NCBI GenBank assembly: GCA_004525875.1
Contig: SPBQ01000076.1
Span: 1 to 8,497, forward strand
From: Myxococcales bacterium
GTDB taxonomy: Bacteria; Desulfobacterota_B; Binatia; UBA1149; SPBQ01
Direction: 5' to 3'
Length of the DNA stretch: 8,497 bases
A program made the position numbers and the translations under genes. This document shows, piece after piece, positions 1 through 6,697 of this stretch. The notes below the pieces were generated by a model. The model was not told where the DNA came from. It saw only the letters and a program-made list of their open reading frames with translations, and searched no databases. Position 1 is the stretch's first letter; each line of letters starts with the position of its first letter.

Positions 1-162
1 CCCTACGTCGTCGCCATCGTCGAGCTCGAGGAAGGCTGGCACATGCTCACCAACGTCGTCGGCTGCGACCCGGCCGACGTGCGCGTCGGGCTGCCCGTAC
101 GCGTGGCGTTTCGGCGCATGTCGGACGAGATCACACTGCCGATGTTCGTACCGACCGGGTAG
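1..162 (+). CDS. DUF35 / OB-fold acyl-CoA-binding protein, C-terminal fragment
   Basis: The window opens inside this gene; only the last 53 residues and the TAG stop are present. The reading starts PYVVAIVELEEG and contains LLTNVVGCDP-like text (here MLTNVVGCDPADVRVGLPV) and then VAFRRMSDEITLPMFVP. This is the typical end of the DUF35 OB-fold domain, where a 'T-N-(I/V)-V-G-C-x-P-x-D-(V/L)-x-(I/V)-G-x-P-V' run is followed by 'D-x-x-(T/S)-L-P-x-F'. Proteins of this family usually carry an N-terminal zinc-ribbon (rubredoxin-like) part, which would lie outside the window. They typically partner thiolases or thiolase-like aldolases and help bind or channel acyl-CoA substrates, for example in steroid side-chain degradation. 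The partner gene is probably upstream but cannot be seen. The fold assignment is fairly secure; the pathway is inference. Confidence 0.82.
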   Translation, partial: PYVVAIVELEEGWHMLTNVVGCDPADVRVGLPVRVAFRRMSDEITLPMFVPTG

Positions 163-181
163 CTCGCTTTGCGAGCTACCC
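157..181 (+). terminator. Perfect 11-bp hairpin overlapping the DUF35 stop codon
   Basis: Bases 157-167 (GGGTAGCTCGC) and 171-181 (GCGAGCTACCC) are exact reverse complements around a TTT loop. The TAG stop of the upstream gene (160-162) is inside the left arm. No real T-run follows; the downstream bases are only moderately AT-rich. The hairpin lies between convergent genes (DUF35 + and SnoaL-like -), so it could end transcription from the left and possibly from both sides. Calling it a terminator is inference from structure and position. Confidence 0.6.
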
Positions 182-249
182 ATTACATCGTATTACGCCG
201 CCTCCGCGGCTGGTCGGCGACGACGGAACCGTCGCAGGCACCGCGGCCG

Positions 250-645
250 TCAGCGGGGTTTTATCTGTTCGAGCATCGCCCCCATCATACGATGCAGGAG
301 ATTCACCGCCTTCAATGGCCGGATCATCACCTTGAATTCGTCGATGCGACCGTCGGCGTTCCAATGGATCATGTCGACACCGTTAATGTGGATGCCGTCG
401 ATTTCGGCGGTGAACTCGAGGACCGCATCGGTCTCGGAGATCACCTCCCGCACATAGCGGAAGCCCGCGTCGAAGAGCACGTGGAACGCGGCCTCGAGGT
501 AGAACTTCGTGATCTCTTTCCCTTCCTGCGGCGCGTGGACGATCGGAGAGTGAAACACGGCGTCAGTGGCGAGGATCTCGTCGAGGGCCGTGAGGTCACG
601 CGACTCGAGCATCGCGTGCCAGCGGTCGATCGTCACTGCGGTCAT
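250..645 (-). CDS. SnoaL-like / NTF2-fold small protein
   Basis: A 131-residue protein of the nuclear transport factor 2/SnoaL-like superfamily, a cone-shaped alpha+beta barrel used for many small-molecule roles (isomerases, hydratases, cyclases or binding only). Visible features fit the fold: an N-terminal helix (TIDRWHAMLESRDLTALDEI, about 5-24), then AVFHSPIVHAPQEGKE (29-44), a helix at 45-60, and beta strands with VLEFTAEIDGIHINGVDMIHW (75-95) and GRIDEFKVMIRPLKA (99-113). The length is normal for a one-domain member. The start is well supported: a GGAGG motif (plus-strand bases 652-656) lies 6 nt upstream of the ATG. It follows mutS2 by 23 bp on the same strand, so it is probably co-transcribed with it, although no functional link between the two is known. 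The substrate cannot be read from the sequence. His32 and the acidic residues of the DGI and DMI segments are candidates for the pocket. Confidence 0.86.
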   Translation of the reverse strand: MTAVTIDRWHAMLESRDLTALDEILATDAVFHSPIVHAPQEGKEITKFYLEAAFHVLFDAGFRYVREVISETDAVLEFTAEIDGIHINGVDMIHWNADGRIDEFKVMIRPLKAVNLLHRMMGAMLEQIKPR

Positions 646-668
646 CGGATCCCTCCTCGGCTCCGCGT

Positions 669-3149
669 TCAGCGGAGCGTGGCGACGGTGAACGCGTCGC
701 CGCCCTGGTCCTCGTCGGCCGGACCGTAGTCAGCGACGTAGTGAGAACCGGCGAGCGCCGTTCGCACCGCCTGTTTCATCGCACCGGTACCGTGTCCGTG
801 CAAAACGAAGATCGAGTCGTGGCCGTCCACGATCGCCGAGTCGAGAAAGCTCTCCAGCTTGCGCAGCCCTTCGTAGACACGCTCACCACGCAGATCAATC
901 GTGTTGGAATCGATTCGGACGGCACGCCCGTCCGCGGCCCGCGCAGAATGCTCGCCGTCGGCGGCAGCGTGCCGCGATCGACCGCTCGGCTTACTACGAG
1001 TCGATGGCGAGCCGGCGCGAACCGCGATCGCGCCGGCGGCCTCCACGCGCACGACGTCGGCCGCCGCGACGCGGATCGTCAGGTTGCCGGTGCGGATCTC
1101 GAGCTCGTCGTCGCGTACGCGAACGACCTCGCCCGTGATCCCCATCCTCGTCACGCGGACGCGCTCACCCTCAGCCGGTGGCGCAGGTGGCCTCGACGCA
1201 CTGTCTGCGATGCCCTGCGAGTCGCCCGCTGCGAGCGCGCTCGCGCGTGCGATGCCCCCTGCTCCCACGACCGATGAGAAAGGCGTGGTGGGCGCGAGCG
1301 CGGCCGTCCGTTCGTCTGCCAACGCGCGGCGCGCGTCGGCGGCGCGGCGCGACGTCGGGTTGCGCTGGAGGTTCGCCACGACACGCGCAATCTCGCGGTC
1401 CGCCTTGCGCACCCGCTCCAGGAAAGAGGCCGCGGCCTCCTCCTCGAGCGCGCCAGCCCGCTCGCGGATCTTCTGCTCGCGCGCGAGCAGCTTCGATTCC
1501 CGCGCGTCGAGCGTGCGGGCGGCGTCCTCAAGGCGTCGCGTGAGCTCCTGCGAATGAGCCTGCTCCTGCTCCAGGCTGGCGAGCGCGTCGTGCAGCGCGC
1601 GCTCGCCCTCGTCCATCAGCGCCCTCGCACGATCGATGATCGCCGTGTCGAAGCCGACGTGGGCCGCCACCGAGAGCGCGTGGCTCTCGCCAGCCATGCC
1701 CTCGATCACACGATAAGTCGGTCGGTCGTCCAGATACTCCATCGCTGCAACGGCCACGCGCGAGTCCGACACGCCCATCGCCTTGACCTGCGCGTAGTGC
1801 GTCGTCGTTACCACGCGGGCGCCGGCGTCGGCGAAGCGCTCGACCAGCGCGCGAGCCAGCGCACCGCCCTGGGTCGGATCCGTTCCGGAGGCGAGCTCGT
1901 CGAGCAGCAGCAAGCTGCCTCGATCGGCGAGGAGGTACATCTGGTACAGGCACGTGAGATGACCGGAGAAGCTCGACAGCCCGCCGTGGACGCTCTGCTG
2001 GTCGCCGATGTCGGCGAGGACTTCCTCGAAATAGTCGACGCGCGAGCCCTCGGCGGCCGGCACGAAGCAGCCCACGCGCACCAGCTGGGCGGCAAGGCCG
2101 AGCGTCTTCAGTGCGATCGTCTTGCCGCCGGCGTTGGGGCCGGTGAGAACGAGGACGGGATGTGTCCCCGTGAGCGTGAGATCGTTCGGAACCACACCGA
2201 CGCCGTCGATCAGTAGCACGGGATGGCGCGCGGCGCGCAGCTCGATACAGCCGTCCTCACCGACCTGCGGGCGTGTCGCGCCGAGCCGCCGCGCCAGATC
2301 CGCGCGTGCGGCGGCGAGATCGATCTGGGTCGCCGCTTCCAGCGCGGCGTACAACGCATAGGCGTGACGGCCGACCTCCTTCGACAGCTCCTGGAGGATA
2401 CGCCGCTCCTCGGCGGCGAGCTCCGCCTCGGCCACGCGTCGCTCGTTGTTCACCGGAACGACCTGGCGCGGCTCGATGTAGACCGTCTGGCCGCTGCGCG
2501 AGGCGTCGTGAACAATCCCGATGTCGAGATTCTTCGCCTGCGCCTTCACCGGGATCACCAGGCGGTCGGAACGCACGGTCACGTAGCTGTCTTGAAGATA
2601 GTCAGCCAGCGTGTCGCCGCCGAGTAGCTCCTCGAGAAGCGCGCGGGCGCGCCGTTCGAGAGCAGCGATCTTGCGGCGCAACTCGCCGAGAACCGGGTAC
2701 GCCGTCTCCGACAGCTCCCCGCGCGTGTCGAACGCACGCGCGAGCCGCGTGCGCAGCGGCGCGTCGATGGCAATCTGCTCGCCCCACTCGGCCAGCGTGG
2801 GCGCGATCGCGGCGTGGCGGTCGAGGTACTCGCGCAACTCGGCGAGCGCAGTGATCGTGCTGCCGACGTTTCGCAGCTCCGCCTTGTCGAGCGATAGACC
2901 GCGCGCGGCGCGACGCACGTGGGCGGAGATGTCCTCGACGCCACCGACACGAACCGATCCGGCCTCGCCGTCGCGTAGCACCGCGGCCTCATCGACCGCG
3001 TCCATCACGGCGCGTACCCACGTCAGGCCACCGGCCGGCTCGAGGTTGCGCGCCGCCCACGCTCCGGCCTCGGTGCGCGTTTGCTCGGCCAGCGCGTCAA
3101 GGACGTAGGGCCAGTCCAGCGCGTCCAGCGTGCGGCGCTGCAGATCCAT
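669..3149 (-). CDS. mutS2: Endonuclease MutS2
   Basis: An 826-residue MutS2, close to the usual length of about 780-800. MutS2 is a MutS-family ATPase without the mismatch-recognition domain; it has been linked to suppression of recombination and, in Bacillus, to splitting collided ribosomes. Domains in order are: N-terminal core start (LDALDWPYVLDALAEQT, 8-24); lever/core helices; the conserved core segment YVTVRSDRLVIPVKA (189-203) with HDASRSGQTVYIEP (214-227); Walker A GPNAGGKT (337-344); the DIGDQQSVHGGLSSFSGHL signature (380-398); Walker B LLLLDE (413-418); a charged coiled coil (about 505-595); a KOW-like beta segment (661-702); an Ala/Arg/Ser-rich linker; and a C-terminal Smr nuclease domain with IDLRG (751-755) and LHGHGTG (783-789). 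All key motifs are intact. I placed the start at ATG 3147-3149 because conserved MutS2 sequence begins there. The frame stays open a further 107 codons upstream, but that extension is Arg/Ser-rich and unlike the family. No strong Shine-Dalgarno motif precedes this ATG. A 7-bp hairpin (660-678) spans the stop codon, just before the ribosome-binding site of the next gene. Confidence 0.97.
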   Translation of the reverse strand: MDLQRRTLDALDWPYVLDALAEQTRTEAGAWAARNLEPAGGLTWVRAVMDAVDEAAVLRDGEAGSVRVGGVEDISAHVRRAARGLSLDKAELRNVGSTITALAELREYLDRHAAIAPTLAEWGEQIAIDAPLRTRLARAFDTRGELSETAYPVLGELRRKIAALERRARALLEELLGGDTLADYLQDSYVTVRSDRLVIPVKAQAKNLDIGIVHDASRSGQTVYIEPRQVVPVNNERRVAEAELAAEERRILQELSKEVGRHAYALYAALEAATQIDLAAARADLARRLGATRPQVGEDGCIELRAARHPVLLIDGVGVVPNDLTLTGTHPVLVLTGPNAGGKTIALKTLGLAAQLVRVGCFVPAAEGSRVDYFEEVLADIGDQQSVHGGLSSFSGHLTCLYQMYLLADRGSLLLLDELASGTDPTQGGALARALVERFADAGARVVTTTHYAQVKAMGVSDSRVAVAAMEYLDDRPTYRVIEGMAGESHALSVAAHVGFDTAIIDRARALMDEGERALHDALASLEQEQAHSQELTRRLEDAARTLDARESKLLAREQKIRERAGALEEEAAASFLERVRKADREIARVVANLQRNPTSRRAADARRALADERTAALAPTTPFSSVVGAGGIARASALAAGDSQGIADSASRPPAPPAEGERVRVTRMGITGEVVRVRDDELEIRTGNLTIRVAAADVVRVEAAGAIAVRAGSPSTRSKPSGRSRHAAADGEHSARAADGRAVRIDSNTIDLRGERVYEGLRKLESFLDSAIVDGHDSIFVLHGHGTGAMKQAVRTALAGSHYVADYGPADEDQGGDAFTVATLR

Positions 3150-3531
3150 ACTGCGATGGGTAGACGTGCGGTAAGAGCGGGTCAAACGGCAGCGCGGACC
3201 GTACGCCGACGATCGGTCGATGGTACCGAGCTCTTGCAGCAGCTCCGGCGAACGCTTCCGGGACACCGTCGCTTTCGCGGAGCAGGGCTGCTCGGCACGC
3301 TCAGTGGCACGAACGGACTCGCGGGGCTCGAATCGGCCGGACTCGCTGACGCGCTGGAACCCGCTGCGATCGTCGCGCACAATCCGAGCTCGGGAGTGCC
3401 GGACCGAGAGTCCGTGCCGAACAGCGAATCGAGGAGACCGAACAACGCATGTCGAACATCTTCCGCGCAACCGAGCGCGCTCCGAGCCGAGCCGGAATGC
3501 AACGGTGTTCGCGCCGCGCTGAGCCGCTTCG
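3150..3531. other. Divergent intergenic region between mutS2 and the hemerythrin gene
   Basis: About 380 bp without a convincing gene. It should hold the promoters of mutS2 (leftward) and of the hemerythrin-like gene (rightward). I see no clear -35/-10 pair and no strong operator-like palindrome, only short inverted repeats such as CGGAC-5-GTCCG at 3400-3414. Several frames stay open on both strands, but their translations are Arg/Ser-rich with no family resemblance, as expected for GC-rich DNA with few stops. Confidence 0.5.
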
Positions 3532-4017
3532 ATGTCGCCGTTGAAGCGCAGGGAAGAGCTTCGCTCGCTGTCCGAGGACCACCATAACGCACTGGTGATC
3601 GCGCTTCGCTGCCGGCGCCTGGCCGGGGGGCAACACGACGCCGACCCGGTCGAGTTCTGGGCCGGCGTGCTCGAGTTCTTCCGCCTCGCGATCCTCCCCC
3701 ACTTCGATGTCGAGGAAGCACTTCTGCTGCCGGCCCTCGATGCGATTGGAGAGCCCGAAACGAGCCGGATGACCTATCGGATCCGCGATGAGCACCGCAG
3801 ACTGCGAGCGATGATCGCCGACCCGCTGCCCGACAGCGCCGGATGGACGGCGCTCGGGCCGCTGCTCGACGAGCACATCCGCTTCGAAGAACGCGTCGTG
3901 TTCGAGTCCACGCAGGATCGACTGCCATCCGAAGTGCTCGAGGAGATCGCGCGCGTGAGCGCGGAGATCCCACAGATCTGTCCGACCACCTTCCGACCCA
4001 TTCCCCGCAGCCACTGA
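3532..4017 (+). CDS. Hemerythrin-like (HHE) domain protein
   Basis: A 161-residue single-domain protein of the hemerythrin/HHE cation-binding family, a four-helix bundle that binds a non-haem di-iron centre and serves in oxygen, nitric oxide or iron sensing or storage. Likely ligands are spaced as in the family: His17/His18 in SEDHHNALVIAL, His57 with Glu61/Glu62 in PHFDVEEALLLPAL, His88 in RDEHRRLRAMI, and His115 with Glu119 in LLDEHIRFEERVVFE. There is no signal peptide, so it should be cytoplasmic. The ATG at 3532 gives a family-like N-terminus; a TTG three codons later is possible, and neither has a strong Shine-Dalgarno motif. It is divergent from mutS2 and appears to be a single-gene transcript. 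Which ligand it binds (O2, NO or iron) cannot be told from the sequence. Confidence 0.86.
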   Translation: MSPLKRREELRSLSEDHHNALVIALRCRRLAGGQHDADPVEFWAGVLEFFRLAILPHFDVEEALLLPALDAIGEPETSRMTYRIRDEHRRLRAMIADPLPDSAGWTALGPLLDEHIRFEERVVFESTQDRLPSEVLEEIARVSAEIPQICPTTFRPIPRSH

Positions 4018-4022
4018 GGAGC

Positions 4023-4036
4023 GGGGGTTCCCCCTT
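4023..4036 (+). terminator. Possible short GC hairpin after the hemerythrin gene
   Basis: GGGGG and CCCCC flank TT six bases after the stop codon, followed by TT. The realistic structure is four G-C pairs with a GTTC loop. The stem is short and the T-run is only two bases, so this is a weak terminator candidate supported mainly by its position. Confidence 0.3.
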
Positions 4037-4175
4037 GCGCCGCCCTCGACAGCGCGCCGGCGATGCGCACCACCAGGCCGATAGGGACCGTGCGCCACGC
4101 CGTCGGCGGCTCGCGGCGTTCGACCGGCGCAAGAATGCTTTGACTGGACGCCGCGAAACGAGAAATGTCTTGGAG

Positions 4176-5530
4176 ATGAATAGGCGAAGACCCCTCATAT
4201 GCGCCGCCGCAGTCGCGGCCTTCATGTTTTTCGCGAACGCCGCAGCAGCAGCGGAGTTCACGCTGCTGACCGCCGGCCGGCGCTCGAAGTTCGTCTCCGA
4301 CGTAACCAAGGGGAGCGGACGCGCAAACATCCGCGTCGGTCGCGACCGCGGGCTGGCAACTCTCGAGGACCCGACTCAGTGCCCGTCGAGCTCGGCGATC
4401 CAGATTCGCTTCTATACATCGGCCGATTCACTGATGGTCGGCGGCGACCGCGCCGAGCTGCCGTGCGGGAACTGGAAAGCGACCGCGAACGGCTACGCGT
4501 ACCGCGATCGCACAGGCGCGGCGGGCGGTGTGACGAAGATCCGCTACTCCTCCAAGCGCCTCAAGGTGAAGGCCGCCACACCGGGCTATCTCCCCGTGCC
4601 CGGCCCGGTGGGCTTCGCTCAACTCGGGCTCGACGTGGGCACCGTGCGCTACCTCGTGCGCATGCACAGCTTCCGTCGCAACGATGCATCAAAGATCCAG
4701 ACCCGAAAGCTCTCGAAGGAGGCCGACGAGGGCGAGGCCGCTTTCTGGGACACACTCTGGGGGATCGAGGATCGCGCCGAAGAGACGATGGTGCTGTTGG
4801 GCACAGCGACGGGGAAGGACCCGAGCGATGCGCGTTCCTTCTTCCTGCAGGGATTGATGCGGCTCAACCGGTTCGGCCGCGAGACGACGTACTATCCCGA
4901 GGCCACGCCGGCCCAGGCCATGCTCGTGGAGGAAGCGCTCGAAGACTTCGAGCAGGCCCTCCCCTCGCTATGGGACGGGTCGCGGGGCGATACACGGGCT
5001 CCCGGCTTCGCGGCGACCGCGCGCTACACGCTCGGCGTCCTGCGCAACGACCCGACACTGATCGCCCAAGGCTCGCAGGAGATGGACTTCGCCACGGCGC
5101 TCAACCCGCTGTTCAATACCTTCATCCCTCTCGGCCCGATACCGCCGATTTTTCGCGGCACCGACCCGGAGTACCAGGCGGTCGTCCAGCTCATCGACGA
5201 GTACTTCCCGAGGCGGCAACGCAGTGCGGAGACCAGGGCGAGATCTGCTTCAACGAGGGGCTGGCGCCGCACAACCTGGCCGGTACGTTCCTGTTCTTCG
5301 GCGACATCTTCGCCAAGGGAGATCGCGTCGAGAGCGCGCGCTTGAATTATGAGACGGCCGTCACCTTCGGCACCGCCAACGGCTGGCGCCCCGAGTTCCT
5401 GGCGGCGGCACAGGACCGACTCGATAACGTGGATGCGCGAGTGGCGCTCTACCAGGACGCCGACCCGGCCAACGACCCGCCGTTGCTCGGCGTGTCGAAC
5501 AACACCTGCGCCTACTGCCACTACCGGTAG
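4176..5530 (+). CDS. Exported repeat-like protein with C-terminal CxxCH haem motif, interrupted by a frameshift
   Basis: The protein reads in one frame from ATG 4176 to about 5210-5225, then continues in the -1 frame to TAG 5528-5530; joined, it is about 451 residues. Residues 1-26 are a classic Sec signal peptide (RRR n-region, hydrophobic LICAAAVAAFMFF, Ala-rich cleavage region). Residues about 28-165 form a beta-rich module with paired Cys69 and Cys97, ELPCGNW, GYAYRD, GGVTKIRY and RLKVKA. Its layout resembles a repeat module I associate with exported proteins of deltaproteobacteria and Binatota. Residues 180-345 are helical and TPR-like (FFLQGLMRLNRF, VEEALEDFEQAL, ATARYTLGVL). After the frameshift come CGDQGEICF, LAPHNLAGTFLFFGD, a helix pair and the terminal NNTCAYCHYR, a c-type haem attachment motif. 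A periplasmic mono-haem or electron-transfer-associated role is inferred; the exact function is unknown. GGAG lies directly against the ATG, so a TTG at 4170 is an alternative start. If the frameshift is real, translation would stop at 5345 and lose the haem motif. Confidence 0.72.
5205..5226 (+). other. Frameshift site in the exported CxxCH protein gene
   Basis: Protein-like sequence ends in the first frame at LIDEYFP (last codon 5208-5210) and resumes in the -1 frame as CGDQGEICFNEG (from about 5225). Beyond this point the first frame gives Arg/Ser-rich text (RSAETRARSASTRGW) until its stop at 5345, while before it the second frame is non-protein-like. The change equals loss of one base or gain of two. 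No homopolymer longer than three and no slippery heptamer is present here, so neither a typical homopolymer read error nor programmed frameshifting is obvious. Confidence 0.75.
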
Positions 5531-5533
5531 CCA

Positions 5534-5560
5534 TCCCGGCCGTGTCCGCCGGTGCCGGGA
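5534..5560 (+). terminator. Possible hairpin terminator after the CxxCH protein gene
   Basis: TCCCGGC (5534-5540) and GCCGGGA (5554-5560) pair perfectly around a 13-nt loop, starting 4 nt after the stop codon. No T-run follows, so factor-independent termination is uncertain. Confidence 0.35.
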
Positions 5561-5622
5561 GCGACCGGGCGAGATCTTGCTCCGGCGGCGCGCGTCTGGC
5601 ACTCGCTCCGTTCCAGCACTGC

Positions 5623-5666
5623 TTCGAGCCGACGGAAAGCCGGCGGCTCGAGCCCATCAGGGCTCA
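5623..5666 (+). other. Adjacent hairpins and tRNA-like 3' segment before the acyltransferase
   Basis: An 8-bp stem (TCGAGCCG 5624-5631 with CGGCTCGA 5644-5651) is followed by a 6-bp stem (GAGCCC 5650-5655, ATCA loop, GGGCTC 5660-5665). They share two bases, so both cannot form completely at once. The second ends at the AAGGA ribosome-binding motif (5666-5670). The bases GGCGGCTCGAGCCC resemble a tRNA T-arm, and the minus strand would translate to PDGLEPPAF-type text, which is typical of antisense readings of tRNA 3' halves. No acceptor, D-arm or anticodon arm can be folded, so this is at most a decayed tRNA fragment or a regulatory leader. Confidence 0.35.
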
Positions 5667-5674
5667 AGGACGAT

Positions 5675-6484
5675 ATGCCGATCACCATCAACGACCACGG
5701 ACGTGGAAACGTTTGCCGCCTCGATCCCGACCGTTTCAACGACGGGGCCGAGCTCTCCATCCGAGGCAACGACAACATCGTAGAGATCGGGCCCCTGATC
5801 GATCTGCGTGGCCCCCGGATTCACATCAAGGGCGATGGCAACCTGATCCGGCTGGCGACCGGCCCGGCCGAGATCGAGGAACCTGCGATCGAGAGCCTGC
5901 GACCGTTCCTGCTGCAGCGTGACACGCGAGCGCCTGAGATCGCCATCCTCGGCAACCGCAACAGGATCGAGGCCGGTCACCACAACGAGCTCTACGACTC
6001 GAGCCTGCAGATCGTCGGCGAGAGGAACACCCTCCGTCTGGGATCGCGCGTGAAGGCCCACATGCGGGTAGACTTCGACACGACCGGCGGGTTGTTCGAG
6101 GTCGGGGACTGCACGACCTGCGTGGCGATGCAGGCCGCGCTCCACGAACCGCGAGCGATCCGACTCGGCAAGGACTGCCAGCTGGCGGCAGACATCTACA
6201 TCGCCGTCAGCGATACACACCCCATCATCGATATCGAAACGGGCGCGCGCATCAATCACGGACGTGACGTTTCGATCGGCGACCACGTGTGGCTCTGCTA
6301 CCGGACGGTCATTCTCAAGGGCTCGATCATCGGCAGCGGTTCGATCGTCGGCACGTGCAGCGTAGTGACCGGGGAAATTCCGGAGAACTGCTGCGTGGTG
6401 GGAAATCCCGCGCGCGTCGCGCGCGAGAACGTCACCTGGGCGCGGGAGCTCGGTGAGCTCCGCCACGCTCGCGCGGCGGGCTAG
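5675..6484 (+). CDS. Left-handed beta-helix (hexapeptide repeat) acyltransferase
   Basis: A 269-residue member of the LbetaH acyltransferase superfamily (LacA/XAT/CysE-like), trimeric cytoplasmic enzymes that move an acetyl or other acyl group from CoA to a hydroxyl or amine, often on sugars of surface polysaccharides. The C-terminal half carries the catalytic signature: AVSDTHPIIDIETGARIN (177-194, His182 a likely catalytic base), VSIGDHVWLCYRTVILKGSIIGSGSIVGTCSVVTGEIP (199-236) and VVGNPARVARENVTW (241-255), which is diagnostic of the fold and CoA site. The N-terminal half is unusual in having several GNxNxIxIG-type turns: GNDNIVEIG (31-39), GDGNLIRL (53-60), GNRNRIEAG (93-101) and GERNTLRLG (115-123). 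This suggests the beta-helix begins early and is interrupted by a loop around 62-86. The start ATG 5675 has AAGGA four bases upstream. No glycan cluster is visible, so the acceptor is unknown. Confidence 0.87.
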   Translation: MPITINDHGRGNVCRLDPDRFNDGAELSIRGNDNIVEIGPLIDLRGPRIHIKGDGNLIRLATGPAEIEEPAIESLRPFLLQRDTRAPEIAILGNRNRIEAGHHNELYDSSLQIVGERNTLRLGSRVKAHMRVDFDTTGGLFEVGDCTTCVAMQAALHEPRAIRLGKDCQLAADIYIAVSDTHPIIDIETGARINHGRDVSIGDHVWLCYRTVILKGSIIGSGSIVGTCSVVTGEIPENCCVVGNPARVARENVTWARELGELRHARAAG

Positions 6485-6503
6485 AACCGCGGCAATCGGG
6501 ATC

Positions 6504-6520
6504 CGCGCGGCGGCCGCGCG
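6504..6520 (+). terminator. GC hairpin after the acyltransferase gene
   Basis: CGCGCGG (6504-6510) and CCGCGCG (6514-6520) form a perfect 7-bp stem with a CGG loop, 20 nt after the acyltransferase stop. The rightward strand has no T-run behind it, so its strength is uncertain. Confidence 0.4.
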
Positions 6521-6530
6521 TCAAAACGAA

Positions 6531-6566
6531 ACCGAGGCCCGCCGGATGTTGCCGGCGAGCCTCGGT
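6531..6566 (-). terminator. Factor-independent terminator of the pilin transcript
   Basis: ACCGAGGC (6531-6538) pairs with GCCTCGGT (6559-6566), then after one C/A mismatch CGCCGG (6540-6545) pairs with CCGGCG (6552-6557) around a 6-nt loop. Read on the minus strand, the stem is followed directly by TTCGTTTTGA, a T-rich tail. It lies about 130 nt beyond the pilin stop codon, leaving a 3' untranslated region that also contains a GATCCGGGC/GCCCGGGTC stem (6581-6589 with 6603-6611, one G-U pair). Confidence 0.65.
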
Positions 6567-6697
6567 CTCTCGCGGCTCGTGATCCGGGCCGGAGGGACAG
6601 CCGCCCGGGTCACGAAGTTTCTGCCGGTCTGCGGGAGGGTTGCGTCGTCGGGACTGTCGACGCGACCGCTACCGCGAGACCGTTCGCCTGGCGCGCC

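Noticed and set aside
3150..3470. N-terminal extension of MutS2 by 107 codons to an upstream ATG at 3470
   Set aside because: The extension is Arg/Ser-rich with no MutS2 resemblance, while conserved sequence starts at the ATG at 3149. The open frame is explained by high GC content.
3449..3544. A 31-codon reading frame (starting MSNIFRATERA) overlapping the hemerythrin start, with GAGGAG 12 nt upstream
   Set aside because: The spacing is poor, the product is Arg-rich and family-less, and GC-rich DNA yields many such frames. A coupled leader peptide is possible but unsupported.
4140..4168. TTGACT with AAATGT 17 bp later as a sigma-70 promoter for the exported protein
   Set aside because: The -35 is good but the -10 shares only two bases with TATAAT, and the predicted start of transcription would fall on the start codon.
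3182..4330. Long minus-strand frames across the hemerythrin gene and the start of the exported-protein gene
   Set aside because: The translations are Arg/Ala/Ser-rich with no recognisable family, and the plus strand holds convincing genes there.
5623..5666. A functional tRNA gene
   Set aside because: Only a T-arm-like piece is visible. The T stem has a C-A mismatch, and no matching acceptor strand or anticodon arm is found upstream.
5657..6466. A 269-codon minus-strand frame opposite the acyltransferase
   Set aside because: It mirrors the acyltransferase gene almost exactly and has no recognisable domain; the plus strand has clear hexapeptide repeats and a ribosome-binding site.
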